A stretch of DNA of 33,631 nt from a virus. Below, piece after piece: positions 21,999 to 30,082 of this stretch. Where the stretch lies: IMG/VR virus record IMGVR_UViG_3300006752_000106, positions 1-33,631 of that record; one strand, written 5' to 3'. The notes beneath the pieces are model-generated. The model had not been told where the DNA came from, made no database searches, and was given only the letters and a program-made list of their open reading frames with translations. Every line of letters starts with the position of its first letter. The stretch's first letter is position 1. A program made the position numbers and the translations under genes.

Positions 21999-24273
21999 TT
22001 AAAACTCCATACCCTAGTAAGTGAAAGTCTTTACCTTCTTCTGACTCAAACTTAAGACGTACAGATTTACCCCTACCTCTAATTTTAAGTCTGGTATCTA
22101 CCACTGTATCAGGATAACCAAAGTCTGTCAAGTCACTTGGGTTGACGATAGGCATAGGCTTAAGTCTGTACGCTTGCTGTGTCTGAGTATTGCTGTTACT
22201 GAAGTCCCAGAAGGAAGAAACTAACAAGGAGCTTTCTCTGATTGGTGTGTATCCTAGTAGTTCGTCACCTGTCCAACCTGTCTCAGTTACTCTGGAGTAC
22301 ACTTGAATGTATGGTGCATTCTTCTGTAGTATAAGATCACCCATGAACTCATAGCCTGCCTCAGCAAAGGAAGAGTAGTTAGCTGAACCCCAATCCTTAA
22401 AGTCAGTCTTGTAGAAGTAGCCCATAGAAACGGTATTGTCTGAAGCATTCCTGCACAGGAAGACTAAAGAAGGTTGTCCTGTGTCAACAAAGCCATTGTC
22501 AAATACAATTACATTGTTAGCACTTGCATCAACTACTGTGTCACCATCTCCGTCAATGACATTGAAAGACTGAATGTTAGAGGAGAAACCCCTGTAGTAG
22601 TCAGCACCTAGAATCTCAGGTGTATTGCTTGAAGCATCAGATACAGTCCAAGGGTAGAAAGCCTGTAGAGAGATATCCAAGATTAGGAAGTTATTTAGTT
22701 TTGCTGCAATCGTTTCATTTGCATTGGGGTACATCCAGAAAACTCTTTTATTGAGCGGATCAAAAACACCTGTGCATTTGCTTTTCTGAGTGCTGTCGAT
22801 CTTATCGAAGAACGTCTGGATAGTACTAATGCTGATATTATTCTCAGCAGCTTGGAATGTCTGACCATCAAACCCAAGAGTATGTATACCTTGATCACTC
22901 CACCAAAAAGGAATGCCGTCAGCAGATACGAAGGTTTCTCTATTGAACAAGCCTACTGAGGAAATTTTGTTAACTGCAAACCCAGTAGCTCTAAATACGT
23001 CATCTACACCTTTGATCTGCCATACACCATTCTCAGCAAAGACAAAGACACTGTTGTTAAACTGGTGTAGTTTGCGGATACCGTAAGCCTCAGGTATTCT
23101 GATAACACCTCCGTCGTCATCCAACAAATCTGAGAAGTCTTCAGACGTTGGGTCATTCTTCTGGTGACAATCACCTAGTCCTGCTGAGTCTACAGAAACA
23201 CCTGAAGAAGCTCCTTCGATAATCCTTGAGAAAAGAATTACGTTACTGTCCTCGTGGTTTCCTCTGTTAAGCCCTGAGTAGAATACTCTACCTGACATAG
23301 CTACGACAGTTGAGAACCTATCACTAATAACCTCAGTAGATAGATTACTGGGAAGGCTGATAGTACCCCCAGCCCTAGTTGTGTACGAACCTAAGGTGCT
23401 TCTATCTCTGTTGAAGAAGTTAACTAGGTTGTGTCCTTGGCCTATGACAGAAGAACCAGCTTGTATCTTTTCCCACTCAGCTACACTGAAGTTACCTGAG
23501 CTATCTTTACCTGAGAACCAAGATAAGTTTAATGCAGGAAATTCATGGGGAGCTGTATTGAAGTATGTAGTTAAAGCTGCTGCACCCTTCTCTCCAATCC
23601 AACCTGAGTTTCTTGTGTCGTATACTCTCTCTGCTGACACAGTAGCTTCAGATACATCCTCACTTAAGGTAGACCTATCCGATAGTAGTTTAAAGTCTCT
23701 GGTTCTAAAGGTAATAGGCTCTACACTAAAACTCCAAACAGATGAACCACTGGACGTATCAATCGTAGCAACAAGGGCTGTAGTCTCAAGGCTAGGGTGA
23801 GTTATGACCAGCATACCTGATATAGCTGTAAACTCACATTTGTTATCATTGATAGAACCCTGACCAGTATAACCTAAGCTAGACAGAGTTATGTAATTTG
23901 TAGAAGAAGTAGTAGATGAATTTATAGTCCAACTAAAACTCTTAAGCTGGTTAGCTGAGTAAGGTACGTTAGTCTTGTCGTACAAGTAGAGCTTATCATT
24001 GACCTGTACTACAAGGAGTTCTTTATCTGGGATACCAGCTACGTTACGCCAAGTACCTACCTTAACTAAGTCTGTGTCAGTTACATTGAACGTAGAATCT
24101 ACTGAGCTTTCTTCAAAGTCCAGACCTTCTCTTCTTTTCCTGCTTCCGTCTCTTTCTAGTAGACAATTTAGTTCATCAACTGAAGCATCCGCAGGAAACG
24201 TAAGTTCACCAGCTTCAGTAATTAAACCTTTGATAAATGTGTTAGTTACCTTTTGGTTCAAAGACTGGGGCAT
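21976..24273 (-). CDS. Tail tubular protein B (T7 gp12-like nozzle), 765 aa
   Basis: Forms the distal tail nozzle. Typical features are the N-terminal NTFIKGLITEAGELTFPADASVDELNCLLERDGSRKRREGLDFE, a FVFAENGVWQIKGVDD segment, GVFDPLNKRVFWMYPN, and a beta-rich propeller-like body. T7 gp12 is 794 aa. I choose ATG 24273 (AAGGAAAAG upstream), 13 codons inside the longest frame. It overlaps the upstream 103-aa gene by 32 nt. Confidence 0.9.
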   Translation of the reverse strand: MPQSLNQKVTNTFIKGLITEAGELTFPADASVDELNCLLERDGSRKRREGLDFEESSVDSTFNVTDTDLVKVGTWRNVAGIPDKELLVVQVNDKLYLYDKTNVPYSANQLKSFSWTINSSTTSSTNYITLSSLGYTGQGSINDNKCEFTAISGMLVITHPSLETTALVATIDTSSGSSVWSFSVEPITFRTRDFKLLSDRSTLSEDVSEATVSAERVYDTRNSGWIGEKGAAALTTYFNTAPHEFPALNLSWFSGKDSSGNFSVAEWEKIQAGSSVIGQGHNLVNFFNRDRSTLGSYTTRAGGTISLPSNLSTEVISDRFSTVVAMSGRVFYSGLNRGNHEDSNVILFSRIIEGASSGVSVDSAGLGDCHQKNDPTSEDFSDLLDDDGGVIRIPEAYGIRKLHQFNNSVFVFAENGVWQIKGVDDVFRATGFAVNKISSVGLFNRETFVSADGIPFWWSDQGIHTLGFDGQTFQAAENNISISTIQTFFDKIDSTQKSKCTGVFDPLNKRVFWMYPNANETIAAKLNNFLILDISLQAFYPWTVSDASSNTPEILGADYYRGFSSNIQSFNVIDGDGDTVVDASANNVIVFDNGFVDTGQPSLVFLCRNASDNTVSMGYFYKTDFKDWGSANYSSFAEAGYEFMGDLILQKNAPYIQVYSRVTETGWTGDELLGYTPIRESSLLVSSFWDFSNSNTQTQQAYRLKPMPIVNPSDLTDFGYPDTVVDTRLKIRGRGKSVRLKFESEEGKDFHLLGYGVLSATNRRF

Positions 24274-24553
24274 CAGTTTTCTTTTCCTTACGTTTGAGTC
24301 GGTCTTGTGCAAACTGCTCGCGTTTTATTGTAGGACTAAGAGGTATGCTGTTATCGTAAGCCTGAATTGCTTTCTTAGCTGAAGCTACTGAACTATACTT
24401 ACCTGATAGTTCGTAGGCTACCTTACCCTTTGGTGAAGCAATCTCAAAGAATATAAAACCATCTGTAGACTTACGAATAATTAGTTCTTGTTTCAACTTA
24501 CTCAGTTTACAGACACAGGTTTGATCGGCTGTGTTTTCTTCAAACTCTACCAT
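24242..24553 (-). CDS. Hypothetical protein wedged between tail tubes A and B, 103 aa
   Basis: This gene sits where T7 has nothing between genes 11 and 12. The protein has an acidic N-terminus with two cysteines (TCVCKL), a beta-type middle with an ASPKGKVAYELSGKYSSVASAKKAIQAYDN block that resembles small DUF1508-like stress/domain proteins only vaguely, and a basic tail (RLKRKEKK). GGAAG precedes the ATG and the 3' end overlaps tail tube B. Either a minor virion part or an accessory gene carried in the late operon. Confidence 0.65.
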   Translation of the reverse strand: MVEFEENTADQTCVCKLSKLKQELIIRKSTDGFIFFEIASPKGKVAYELSGKYSSVASAKKAIQAYDNSIPLSPTIKREQFAQDRLKRKEKKTDAPVFEPKGN

Positions 24554-24554
24554 T

Positions 24555-25277
24555 TTATCTTCCGTAGTTGTTTCTTACGTTCTCTTGCTTGGTCCTATAA
24601 AGACCTGTAGTTACAAAAGACTTCAATCGTCTGGCTGACTGTTCTACCTTAGGGTCAGACCCTGACTTAAACAAAGAGAAGCAAGCAGACTTAGCTTCAG
24701 CCAACAGGTAAGGAATTAAGTCCTCATCTAGATCAGGTTCAAATGTATCTGACAAACTAAAAGTGGGAGTTACAATACCATAGGCTTGTGTCTTAGTTGT
24801 TTGCAGTGTGCTTTCTACTGAGCTTTTGAAGGCATCCATAACGATATGCTCATCATCAAAAGATGTGTAGATACTTGGCATTCTGTCGTTGAGGATTAGC
24901 AAGTTAGTGCTAGCTGAAACATCGTAGACTGTAGTTACATTTGAGGTATCTAGGTTACGGGTAGCAAAACTACCTGGGTCCATATACTTAATTTCTCTGT
25001 AGTTAGTCTGGCTGTTTTCATCTATGTTGTACCTAATCCAGTACAGTTGTCTACCTACATATTTAAAGTGAGTAGGTTTAGTGTTATCAGATAGTGCTGT
25101 AATTTTAATTAGTCTTCTATGCTCAGGAATTTCCCTAGAAGATACAAAGTTAAAGTAGGTATCTTCGATTACAGATGCAATTTGCTCAGCCTCAATCGAG
25201 TCACTGATGCTATTGACTGGCTCTGAGTCCATGTCACTTAAGATACTTTGGACTAGCTCAAGGAGAGTTTTCTTCAT
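24555..25277 (-). CDS. Tail tubular protein A (T7 gp11-like adaptor), 240 aa
   Basis: Links the portal to the tail nozzle. It has the expected N-terminal helix (LLELVQSILSDMDSEPVNSISDSIEAEQIASVIEDTYF, here broken by turns), the IPEHRRLIKI segment, a beta middle and the C-terminal LLAEAKSACFSLFK helix with a basic end. Length is slightly above T7 gp11 (196 aa). Position right before the tail B region supports it. It begins near the end of the 154-aa virion gene, whose stop forms a TAATG junction with its own start. Confidence 0.88.
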   Translation of the reverse strand: MKKTLLELVQSILSDMDSEPVNSISDSIEAEQIASVIEDTYFNFVSSREIPEHRRLIKITALSDNTKPTHFKYVGRQLYWIRYNIDENSQTNYREIKYMDPGSFATRNLDTSNVTTVYDVSASTNLLILNDRMPSIYTSFDDEHIVMDAFKSSVESTLQTTKTQAYGIVTPTFSLSDTFEPDLDEDLIPYLLAEAKSACFSLFKSGSDPKVEQSARRLKSFVTTGLYRTKQENVRNNYGR

Positions 25278-25741
25278 TATGAGGTAACTCTTTCAAGGAG
25301 GATTGCAACATCTAAATCTACATGAGAGCTAGGTCCACCGTTACCTTCGATCTCAAGGGCTGTGTTAACTGCAAAGGTGTTATTAGACGCAGGAGTTAAA
25401 GTGTCGATAGTCCCTGCGGCAGAACCTGACTGAGCGATTGTTATAGCCCCCATAGAGCTTCCTGCTGCATTCTTAATTGTAAGCACTAAGTCACTTCCTG
25501 AGATAGCTGCGCTTAATGCTGTCGTAATATGTACTACTTTACAGGCTACAGGAAGAGGAATGTACCTATCGAATGAGCTTGATATGTCAGTTAGCTTCTT
25601 GTTAAGGAGTAGAGTCTGGCCTTTCCAAGCACCTGAACCGGAGCCATTAGCTACATATACGTCTTCAGAGTTTGCTGTAGCTACTCCTTTAGGTTCGTGT
25701 AGGTCAGCCCCTGTTAGACTAGAGTGAGTTACATTAGCCAT
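25277..25741 (-). CDS. Virion structural protein, 154 aa (fibre or decoration type)
   Basis: The N-terminus (VTHSSLTGADLHEPKGVATA) is a pattern I associate with small capsid- or tail-fibre proteins of marine podoviruses. The rest is Ser/Gly/Ala-rich beta sheet (LVLTIKNAAGSSMGAITIAQSGSAAG). Probably exposed on the particle. It is the first gene after the hairpin at 25769, so its level may be set by read-through. It is TAATG-coupled to tail tube A. Exact site on the virion unknown. Confidence 0.7.
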   Translation of the reverse strand: MANVTHSSLTGADLHEPKGVATANSEDVYVANGSGSGAWKGQTLLLNKKLTDISSSFDRYIPLPVACKVVHITTALSAAISGSDLVLTIKNAAGSSMGAITIAQSGSAAGTIDTLTPASNNTFAVNTALEIEGNGGPSSHVDLDVAILLERVTS

Positions 25742-25768
25742 TTAATGCTCCAAATAGTAAAGTCAGAA

Positions 25769-25799
25769 GAGGAACCCCAAGTACGTCCTGAGGTTCCTC
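25769..25799 (-). terminator. Hairpin between virion genes, possible partial terminator
   Basis: GAGGAACC (25769-25776) pairs perfectly with GGTTCCTC (25792-25799) across a 15-nt loop. Read on the - strand the stem is followed by TTCTGACTTTACTATTT, only moderately T-rich, so it may be a leaky terminator or an RNA processing/stability element. It lies just after the two most capsid-related genes, where T7 has its T-phi terminator after gene 10. Read on the + strand it has CTAGTTTTT after it, a better T-run, but no rightward gene ends here. Confidence 0.6.
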
Positions 25800-25808
25800 C
25801 CCTAGTTT

Positions 25809-26285
25809 TTAGACTTCGATATATTCGATTACCAGTTTAGCAGCACCAGCCGTGAAGGCAGCAGTACCGTAAATAACCGACATATACGCGTCAGCCGCAC
25901 CAATAGTAGCCGTACCACCAACAAGAGCGCCGTTAGCTACGACAGCTTTGTTAGCAGCCAAGTCAGCAACTGCAACAGTAGCATCAATACCGTTAGCATC
26001 AATGATCGTGCCATCAGCCTGCTGAAGACCAATAGTTAGTGTAGCGGAACCCCCTGAGGTGAACGCCGTGGTAACAACCAAAGAGGCTTTCGTGATGTAA
26101 GAACCAGCAGGAATGAACGCATCATTCGGCTGAGGATTAACATCAGAAGTGCCTAGTTTAGTTGCGTCTTTAATTTCAAAGACCATAGTCTTAACACCGT
26201 TTTGAGCGTTAAGGCCATTATCACGGACAGCACCTTGAGCGTTGTTGGTGATGACAAACAGACCGTCTGAATTAGTATAAGACAT
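25809..26285 (-). CDS. Virion structural protein next to capsid, 158 aa
   Basis: Ala/Gly/Thr-rich, beta-type protein (ASLVVTTAFTSGGSATLTIGLQQADGTII) with a single Arg and a hydrophobic C-terminus (AAKLVIEYIEV). Base and codon use resemble the capsid gene (G+C-richer, CGT for Arg), which suggests high expression. Its place directly after the major capsid gene and before the hairpin fits a head decoration, head-fibre or minor capsid protein. No motif fixes the role. Confidence 0.7.
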   Translation of the reverse strand: MSYTNSDGLFVITNNAQGAVRDNGLNAQNGVKTMVFEIKDATKLGTSDVNPQPNDAFIPAGSYITKASLVVTTAFTSGGSATLTIGLQQADGTIIDANGIDATVAVADLAANKAVVANGALVGGTATIGAADAYMSVIYGTAAFTAGAAKLVIEYIEV

Positions 26286-26302
26286 AATTTAGTTCTCCTT
26301 TC

Positions 26303-27262
26303 TTATACCACAGAAGGCTTGGAAGCGATACGAACCATGTTTTCAGGCCGGTACAGTTTAACACCATAGCGGCTCGTCGTAACATACTCGTGACGCTGCA
26401 AGTCCTTGTTATACTCGTAGTCAACTTCTGGCATCTGACGCCACGCACCAACAAAGGGAGTGACAGATGGAGCGGCTGAGAAGAACAAGTTTGCCTTACC
26501 ATTGTCAGAAGAGAAGTCAACATTAGAGTTACTACGGTCTGGTAATGCACTGTCCGTAACATCCGCTAGGTAGTTGGAGCAATATACGTCAAAGCCATAA
26601 ATGTTCTTAACGAACGTCATGCCTGTGGCGATACCGTCTGCAACAATACCTTCAAACCGTGGGTTATTGCTAACATTGACAAGGTTGGTAAGAGTGTTAA
26701 TCGTGTACTCTACCGATGGATCAACAATCGCAATCAAAGCCTGATCGGGAACACTAGCTCTTTTCAAAGCATGGCGTGCGCGAGCAAAGTCAGCAAGAGC
26801 GATAGTACCAGCAGCAGCAGCCCAACGATGCTCTACACCGTCGATTGCTTCGTTACTGTTGGCTGAAACACCTGCGTCAGCAGCAGCAAGAGTTGTCGTT
26901 TCGAAGTGAGCCATGATAGCTCTTTCCTGCTCAGGAACAAAACTAGAGATAAGCTGTTGACTGTAGAATGCGTCCTGTTCAGCTTTCTTCGTAATGTACG
27001 TAGCAGACGACAGGTACTTGTCCACGGAGAACGTGAACTGTCCTGTGTCAAGCGGACGATACGCAACTTCTGTATCTTCCGAATAGTCGTCAACCTGAGC
27101 CTGTCCGATGGAGGGAATGTAGAACGTATCACCATCAGGGAAGCCCTCAAGCATACGCACATACCTTTGTGCCATCATCTCGTCTCTTAGAATCTCCTTA
27201 AGCTCGCCAGACCATACTTCGCCGCGAGTAAGGAGATCAGTATTACCAGTGGTCATTGCCAT
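26303..27262 (-). CDS. Major capsid protein, 319 aa
   Basis: Forms the icosahedral shell. The pattern is that of podovirus HK97-fold capsids: an N-terminal MAMTTGNTDLLTRGEVWSGEL, long helix region, then IVDPSVEYTINTL, GMTFVKNIYGFDVYCSNYL and the C-terminal SRYGVKLYRPENMVRI. It follows the scaffold gene as usual. AGGAGA precedes ATG 27262. Codon use stands out: 13 of 17 Arg codons are CGN and only 4 are AGA/AGG, the reverse of dut, and a sampled 60-nt stretch is 53% G+C. This suggests adaptation to host tRNAs for very high expression. Confidence 0.9.
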   Translation of the reverse strand: MAMTTGNTDLLTRGEVWSGELKEILRDEMMAQRYVRMLEGFPDGDTFYIPSIGQAQVDDYSEDTEVAYRPLDTGQFTFSVDKYLSSATYITKKAEQDAFYSQQLISSFVPEQERAIMAHFETTTLAAADAGVSANSNEAIDGVEHRWAAAAGTIALADFARARHALKRASVPDQALIAIVDPSVEYTINTLTNLVNVSNNPRFEGIVADGIATGMTFVKNIYGFDVYCSNYLADVTDSALPDRSNSNVDFSSDNGKANLFFSAAPSVTPFVGAWRQMPEVDYEYNKDLQRHEYVTTSRYGVKLYRPENMVRIASKPSVV

Positions 27263-27303
27263 GATATTTCTCCTAGTTTGTCTTGTTTTTTACAAAGGAC
27301 ATA

Positions 27304-28092
27304 CTAAAGTCCAAAGCGGTTCCCTAGTCGTTTTCTATCCTCTAGTAGACTTTGTTGAACCTTAGGACTGTAGTACAGGTTTTTGTTAGTCCGTCTCAGG
27401 TTCTGGTAGTAGTCCCAGTTTCTTTCCTGATTGTTGGACTGCATGTTGACGCCTTCAGTTCTGATCGTGCCGGTAATCATAGGTTGGGTATCCCTACGTT
27501 GCTCACCGATTAGCGTGAAGAAAGCTGTAGGAGACTCAGTTGCAATATCTTGAAGACGACTTACCGACATACCCAATGCCTCTGCCTTCTTCTCAATTTC
27601 AACTTTGGCCTCAGTCCCATACATTTGTTCTAGTTGCTGGTTGACAGAATCAATGTTTTGTTTAGCTGTACTCTGTCTTTCACGTTCTGTTAGCGTCTGC
27701 TCAACAAGGCTTTTAAGTGTACTCTCACTTAGGTCTGGCGTGGTATCGCCTGCTTCAGTGCCACTAGTATTATTGTTGTTGGACTGTACTTCAGTGTTTA
27801 CGTTAGTGGTATCCGTAGCCCTATTCTGAAGTTGTTCAAGCAATGACTTGGCATAATCCTGTTTACCTAGGTCTTCTTTGAGTTCCTTAAGTTGGGACTC
27901 AAGATTGCTAATGTAGGTATCAGCTTCTAGTTTTCCTTTAGCTAGTACCTCAGGGTCACTCCATTGCTCTCCCTTAGTCTCTACGAGTTTGCCTAAAAAT
28001 GAATCCTGTGGTTGGGTTTCAGTTTGAAAAGCTGACTCTGTGTTCTGACTACCGTCTGTGGTTTGATCGGAGTCAGTATCAAAAACGGACAT
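27304..28092 (-). CDS. Capsid scaffold protein, 262 aa
   Basis: Directs prohead assembly and leaves before DNA fills the shell. It is acidic and Gln/Glu/Thr-rich, with coiled-coil stretches (ISNLESQLKELKEDLGK; LVEQTLTERERQSTAKQNI), a disordered middle (TTNVNTEVQSNNNNTSG) and a short basic C-terminus (LLEDRKRLGNRFGL). That end is typical for scaffold-coat contacts. Its place between portal and capsid is standard. Confidence 0.88.
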   Translation of the reverse strand: MSVFDTDSDQTTDGSQNTESAFQTETQPQDSFLGKLVETKGEQWSDPEVLAKGKLEADTYISNLESQLKELKEDLGKQDYAKSLLEQLQNRATDTTNVNTEVQSNNNNTSGTEAGDTTPDLSESTLKSLVEQTLTERERQSTAKQNIDSVNQQLEQMYGTEAKVEIEKKAEALGMSVSRLQDIATESPTAFFTLIGEQRRDTQPMITGTIRTEGVNMQSNNQERNWDYYQNLRRTNKNLYYSPKVQQSLLEDRKRLGNRFGL

Positions 28093-28094
28093 TG

Positions 28095-28337
28095 TTAATC
28101 CTTTTTGTTTAAATCAATTAGTTCAAGAATATCTTCAAGCACTCGGTTGTACTCGTTGACGGCGATTTGACGAAACTCCCAATTAGGTGCTCCGTAGTCC
28201 CTAACACCCTCTTTCTTTTTGTAGTGAGTGTTAAGAATTTCAGTTAAAGAATCGAATGCGTTTCTATAATTAAGAACTTCGTGCTTTCTCTTCTCTTTGT
28301 CCTCAGATTTAGTTCCTCTGAACCAAACTTGTTTCAT
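28095..28337 (-). CDS. Small hypothetical protein between portal and scaffold, 80 aa
   Basis: Charged, helical 80-residue protein with a basic start (WFRGTKSEDKEKRKHEVLNYRNAF) and an acidic helical end (EYNRVLEDILELIDLNKKD). It is TAATG-coupled to the portal gene and 2 nt from the scaffold gene. T7 has no clear counterpart here. It may aid portal or scaffold assembly, judged by position only. Confidence 0.65.
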   Translation of the reverse strand: MKQVWFRGTKSEDKEKRKHEVLNYRNAFDSLTEILNTHYKKKEGVRDYGAPNWEFRQIAVNEYNRVLEDILELIDLNKKD

Positions 28338-30082
28338 TAAATACCCATCTCTTCTTGTGTCATTAGGTTCTCTTGATTAACCGCCTCAGCATTCTGCATC
28401 TGGGTTTGAGTCTCAAGTTGCTCAGAGACAGAGATGTTCTCACCGAATAGAGACGACTCACCAAGCTCTTCAGAGATGATCTTAGCGAACTCCTTACCTG
28501 AGAGGTGAGCAGCAACAGTGGGGTCAGCAGCTTTGATTTGATATAGTTGAGTGAGGTTTTGAACACGTCTAGCCCTTTCAGCAAAGTGTCTAGCGCCAAC
28601 AGGTACGATTTTACCGGAGGCAATAATGTCATCCTTTGTAATGTCCCTAAAGAAAGCTACACCTGTGGCATCATCTATAACTCTAATAGTGTCACTGAAG
28701 TTCATGTACCGTCGTGCTGTCTCAAGCATGGAGTTTAGAATCGGTTCTAGGAATACTCTTTCGAAGTGTGCTGTCTTGTGTTCGAAGATACGAGACGCAG
28801 CATTCTGTAGGGATTGGACTTCGAAGGCTGTCTTTTCACCTGGGGTTCTGATACCCATAGCTTGCCTAGGTGCGCCAGCCATTTCCTCCATCTTGTTCTC
28901 TAAGGTTTGAATCTGGAGGTCAGCGTTAAGTGCTGTAGCATCAGGTACTAGGTAGCCTACATCACCTTCTTCACCTAGATAAATTCTAGTCCCAGGTTCA
29001 AAGTCGAAGTCTTCTACGTCACCTCTGATCTTCATAACTGGGTAGGCAATCTGATCGAATACGTCAGCCTTAAGGTTCTCTAGGTGGTCAATCCTATACT
29101 GCATACCAACTAGGTTATCTAGTGGTCCCATAGCGTATAGGTTGTCAGGTCTAGGTCGCCATCCTGCGTGGAAGATAGGAGCATGTCCAAGCCAAGATGA
29201 GTTTTCTTCGTTAGTCAGAATGTAGGCTCTATCGACTACTGTAATGATACGGTCTACTTGGAGTTCATCGTTTTGATAATCAAAGATATCGCCATAGAAA
29301 GTTAGGATTTCTACGTAGTCAGATTCGTAGTAGTGCTGGATAGATGAGAAACCGTCAGCAACGTAGCCTTCTGATTTGTTGAAGGTAGCATCTGAACCTC
29401 TTACTGCGGCTCTAGCGTAAAGCATTTTATCTAGGATAGCCTGCATACTTCCTTTAGATGGGTCATCCTTAATCATTCTTTTGATTTCACCTAAGGTTTT
29501 AATTGACTTAATAATCTTAGGTGCTTTAAGGAAATCTGATGCAGACGGATTAAAGCAAATGTCGTAGGGTGAAATACGAACTACCTTAGGACCAACGTAC
29601 TGAGAAATGTAATCTCCGTCTTCTTTAATCTTGTATCTGTCTTCCCACTGTACTGTAGCAAAGCAATTACCGTATTGAATGTAGTCGTAGATTAGATCAG
29701 AAGCTGTGTTAACAAAATCAGATTGTCTAACTTTGTTTTCCATGTACGCTTGAATGGTATCTCTTTTAGCTTTTATATTCGAATCAATAGACGAAGCCTC
29801 AAACCTCATCCACTTCTGCTGAGGAAATAAAGAAGCAAAGTAGTTAGCATGAAGGTTGTCCATAAGCTGTGTTAGCTTAGGAGTTGTAGTAGTGTTAGAC
29901 CAAGGAAGCATGGCGTTGCCTGTGGTCTTAGTGTCAGTTGCGTATAGGTAGTTACGCAGTTCTTTCCACTCTTCGATTTTTGTATTACGAAGGGTATCCC
30001 ACTCACGCCACCTGTTAGCAATCTCAACAGCTAAAACCTCAGGTTCAACAATGTTCTCAATGTCAATAGTTTCACCAGCCAT
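28337..30082 (-). CDS. Portal (head-tail connector) protein, 581 aa
   Basis: Forms the dodecameric ring through which DNA is packed and ejected. The T7 gp8-like traits are NRWREWDTLRNTKIEEWKELRNYLY at the start, LMDNLHANYFASLFPQQKWMRFE, the DYIQYGNCFATVQWED segment and the wing/clip region PGEKTAFEVQSLQNAASRIFEHK. Length is near T7 gp8 (536 aa). TAATG junctions link it to terminase upstream and to the 80-aa gene downstream. Confidence 0.92.
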   Translation of the reverse strand: MAGETIDIENIVEPEVLAVEIANRWREWDTLRNTKIEEWKELRNYLYATDTKTTGNAMLPWSNTTTTPKLTQLMDNLHANYFASLFPQQKWMRFEASSIDSNIKAKRDTIQAYMENKVRQSDFVNTASDLIYDYIQYGNCFATVQWEDRYKIKEDGDYISQYVGPKVVRISPYDICFNPSASDFLKAPKIIKSIKTLGEIKRMIKDDPSKGSMQAILDKMLYARAAVRGSDATFNKSEGYVADGFSSIQHYYESDYVEILTFYGDIFDYQNDELQVDRIITVVDRAYILTNEENSSWLGHAPIFHAGWRPRPDNLYAMGPLDNLVGMQYRIDHLENLKADVFDQIAYPVMKIRGDVEDFDFEPGTRIYLGEEGDVGYLVPDATALNADLQIQTLENKMEEMAGAPRQAMGIRTPGEKTAFEVQSLQNAASRIFEHKTAHFERVFLEPILNSMLETARRYMNFSDTIRVIDDATGVAFFRDITKDDIIASGKIVPVGARHFAERARRVQNLTQLYQIKAADPTVAAHLSGKEFAKIISEELGESSLFGENISVSEQLETQTQMQNAEAVNQENLMTQEEMGI

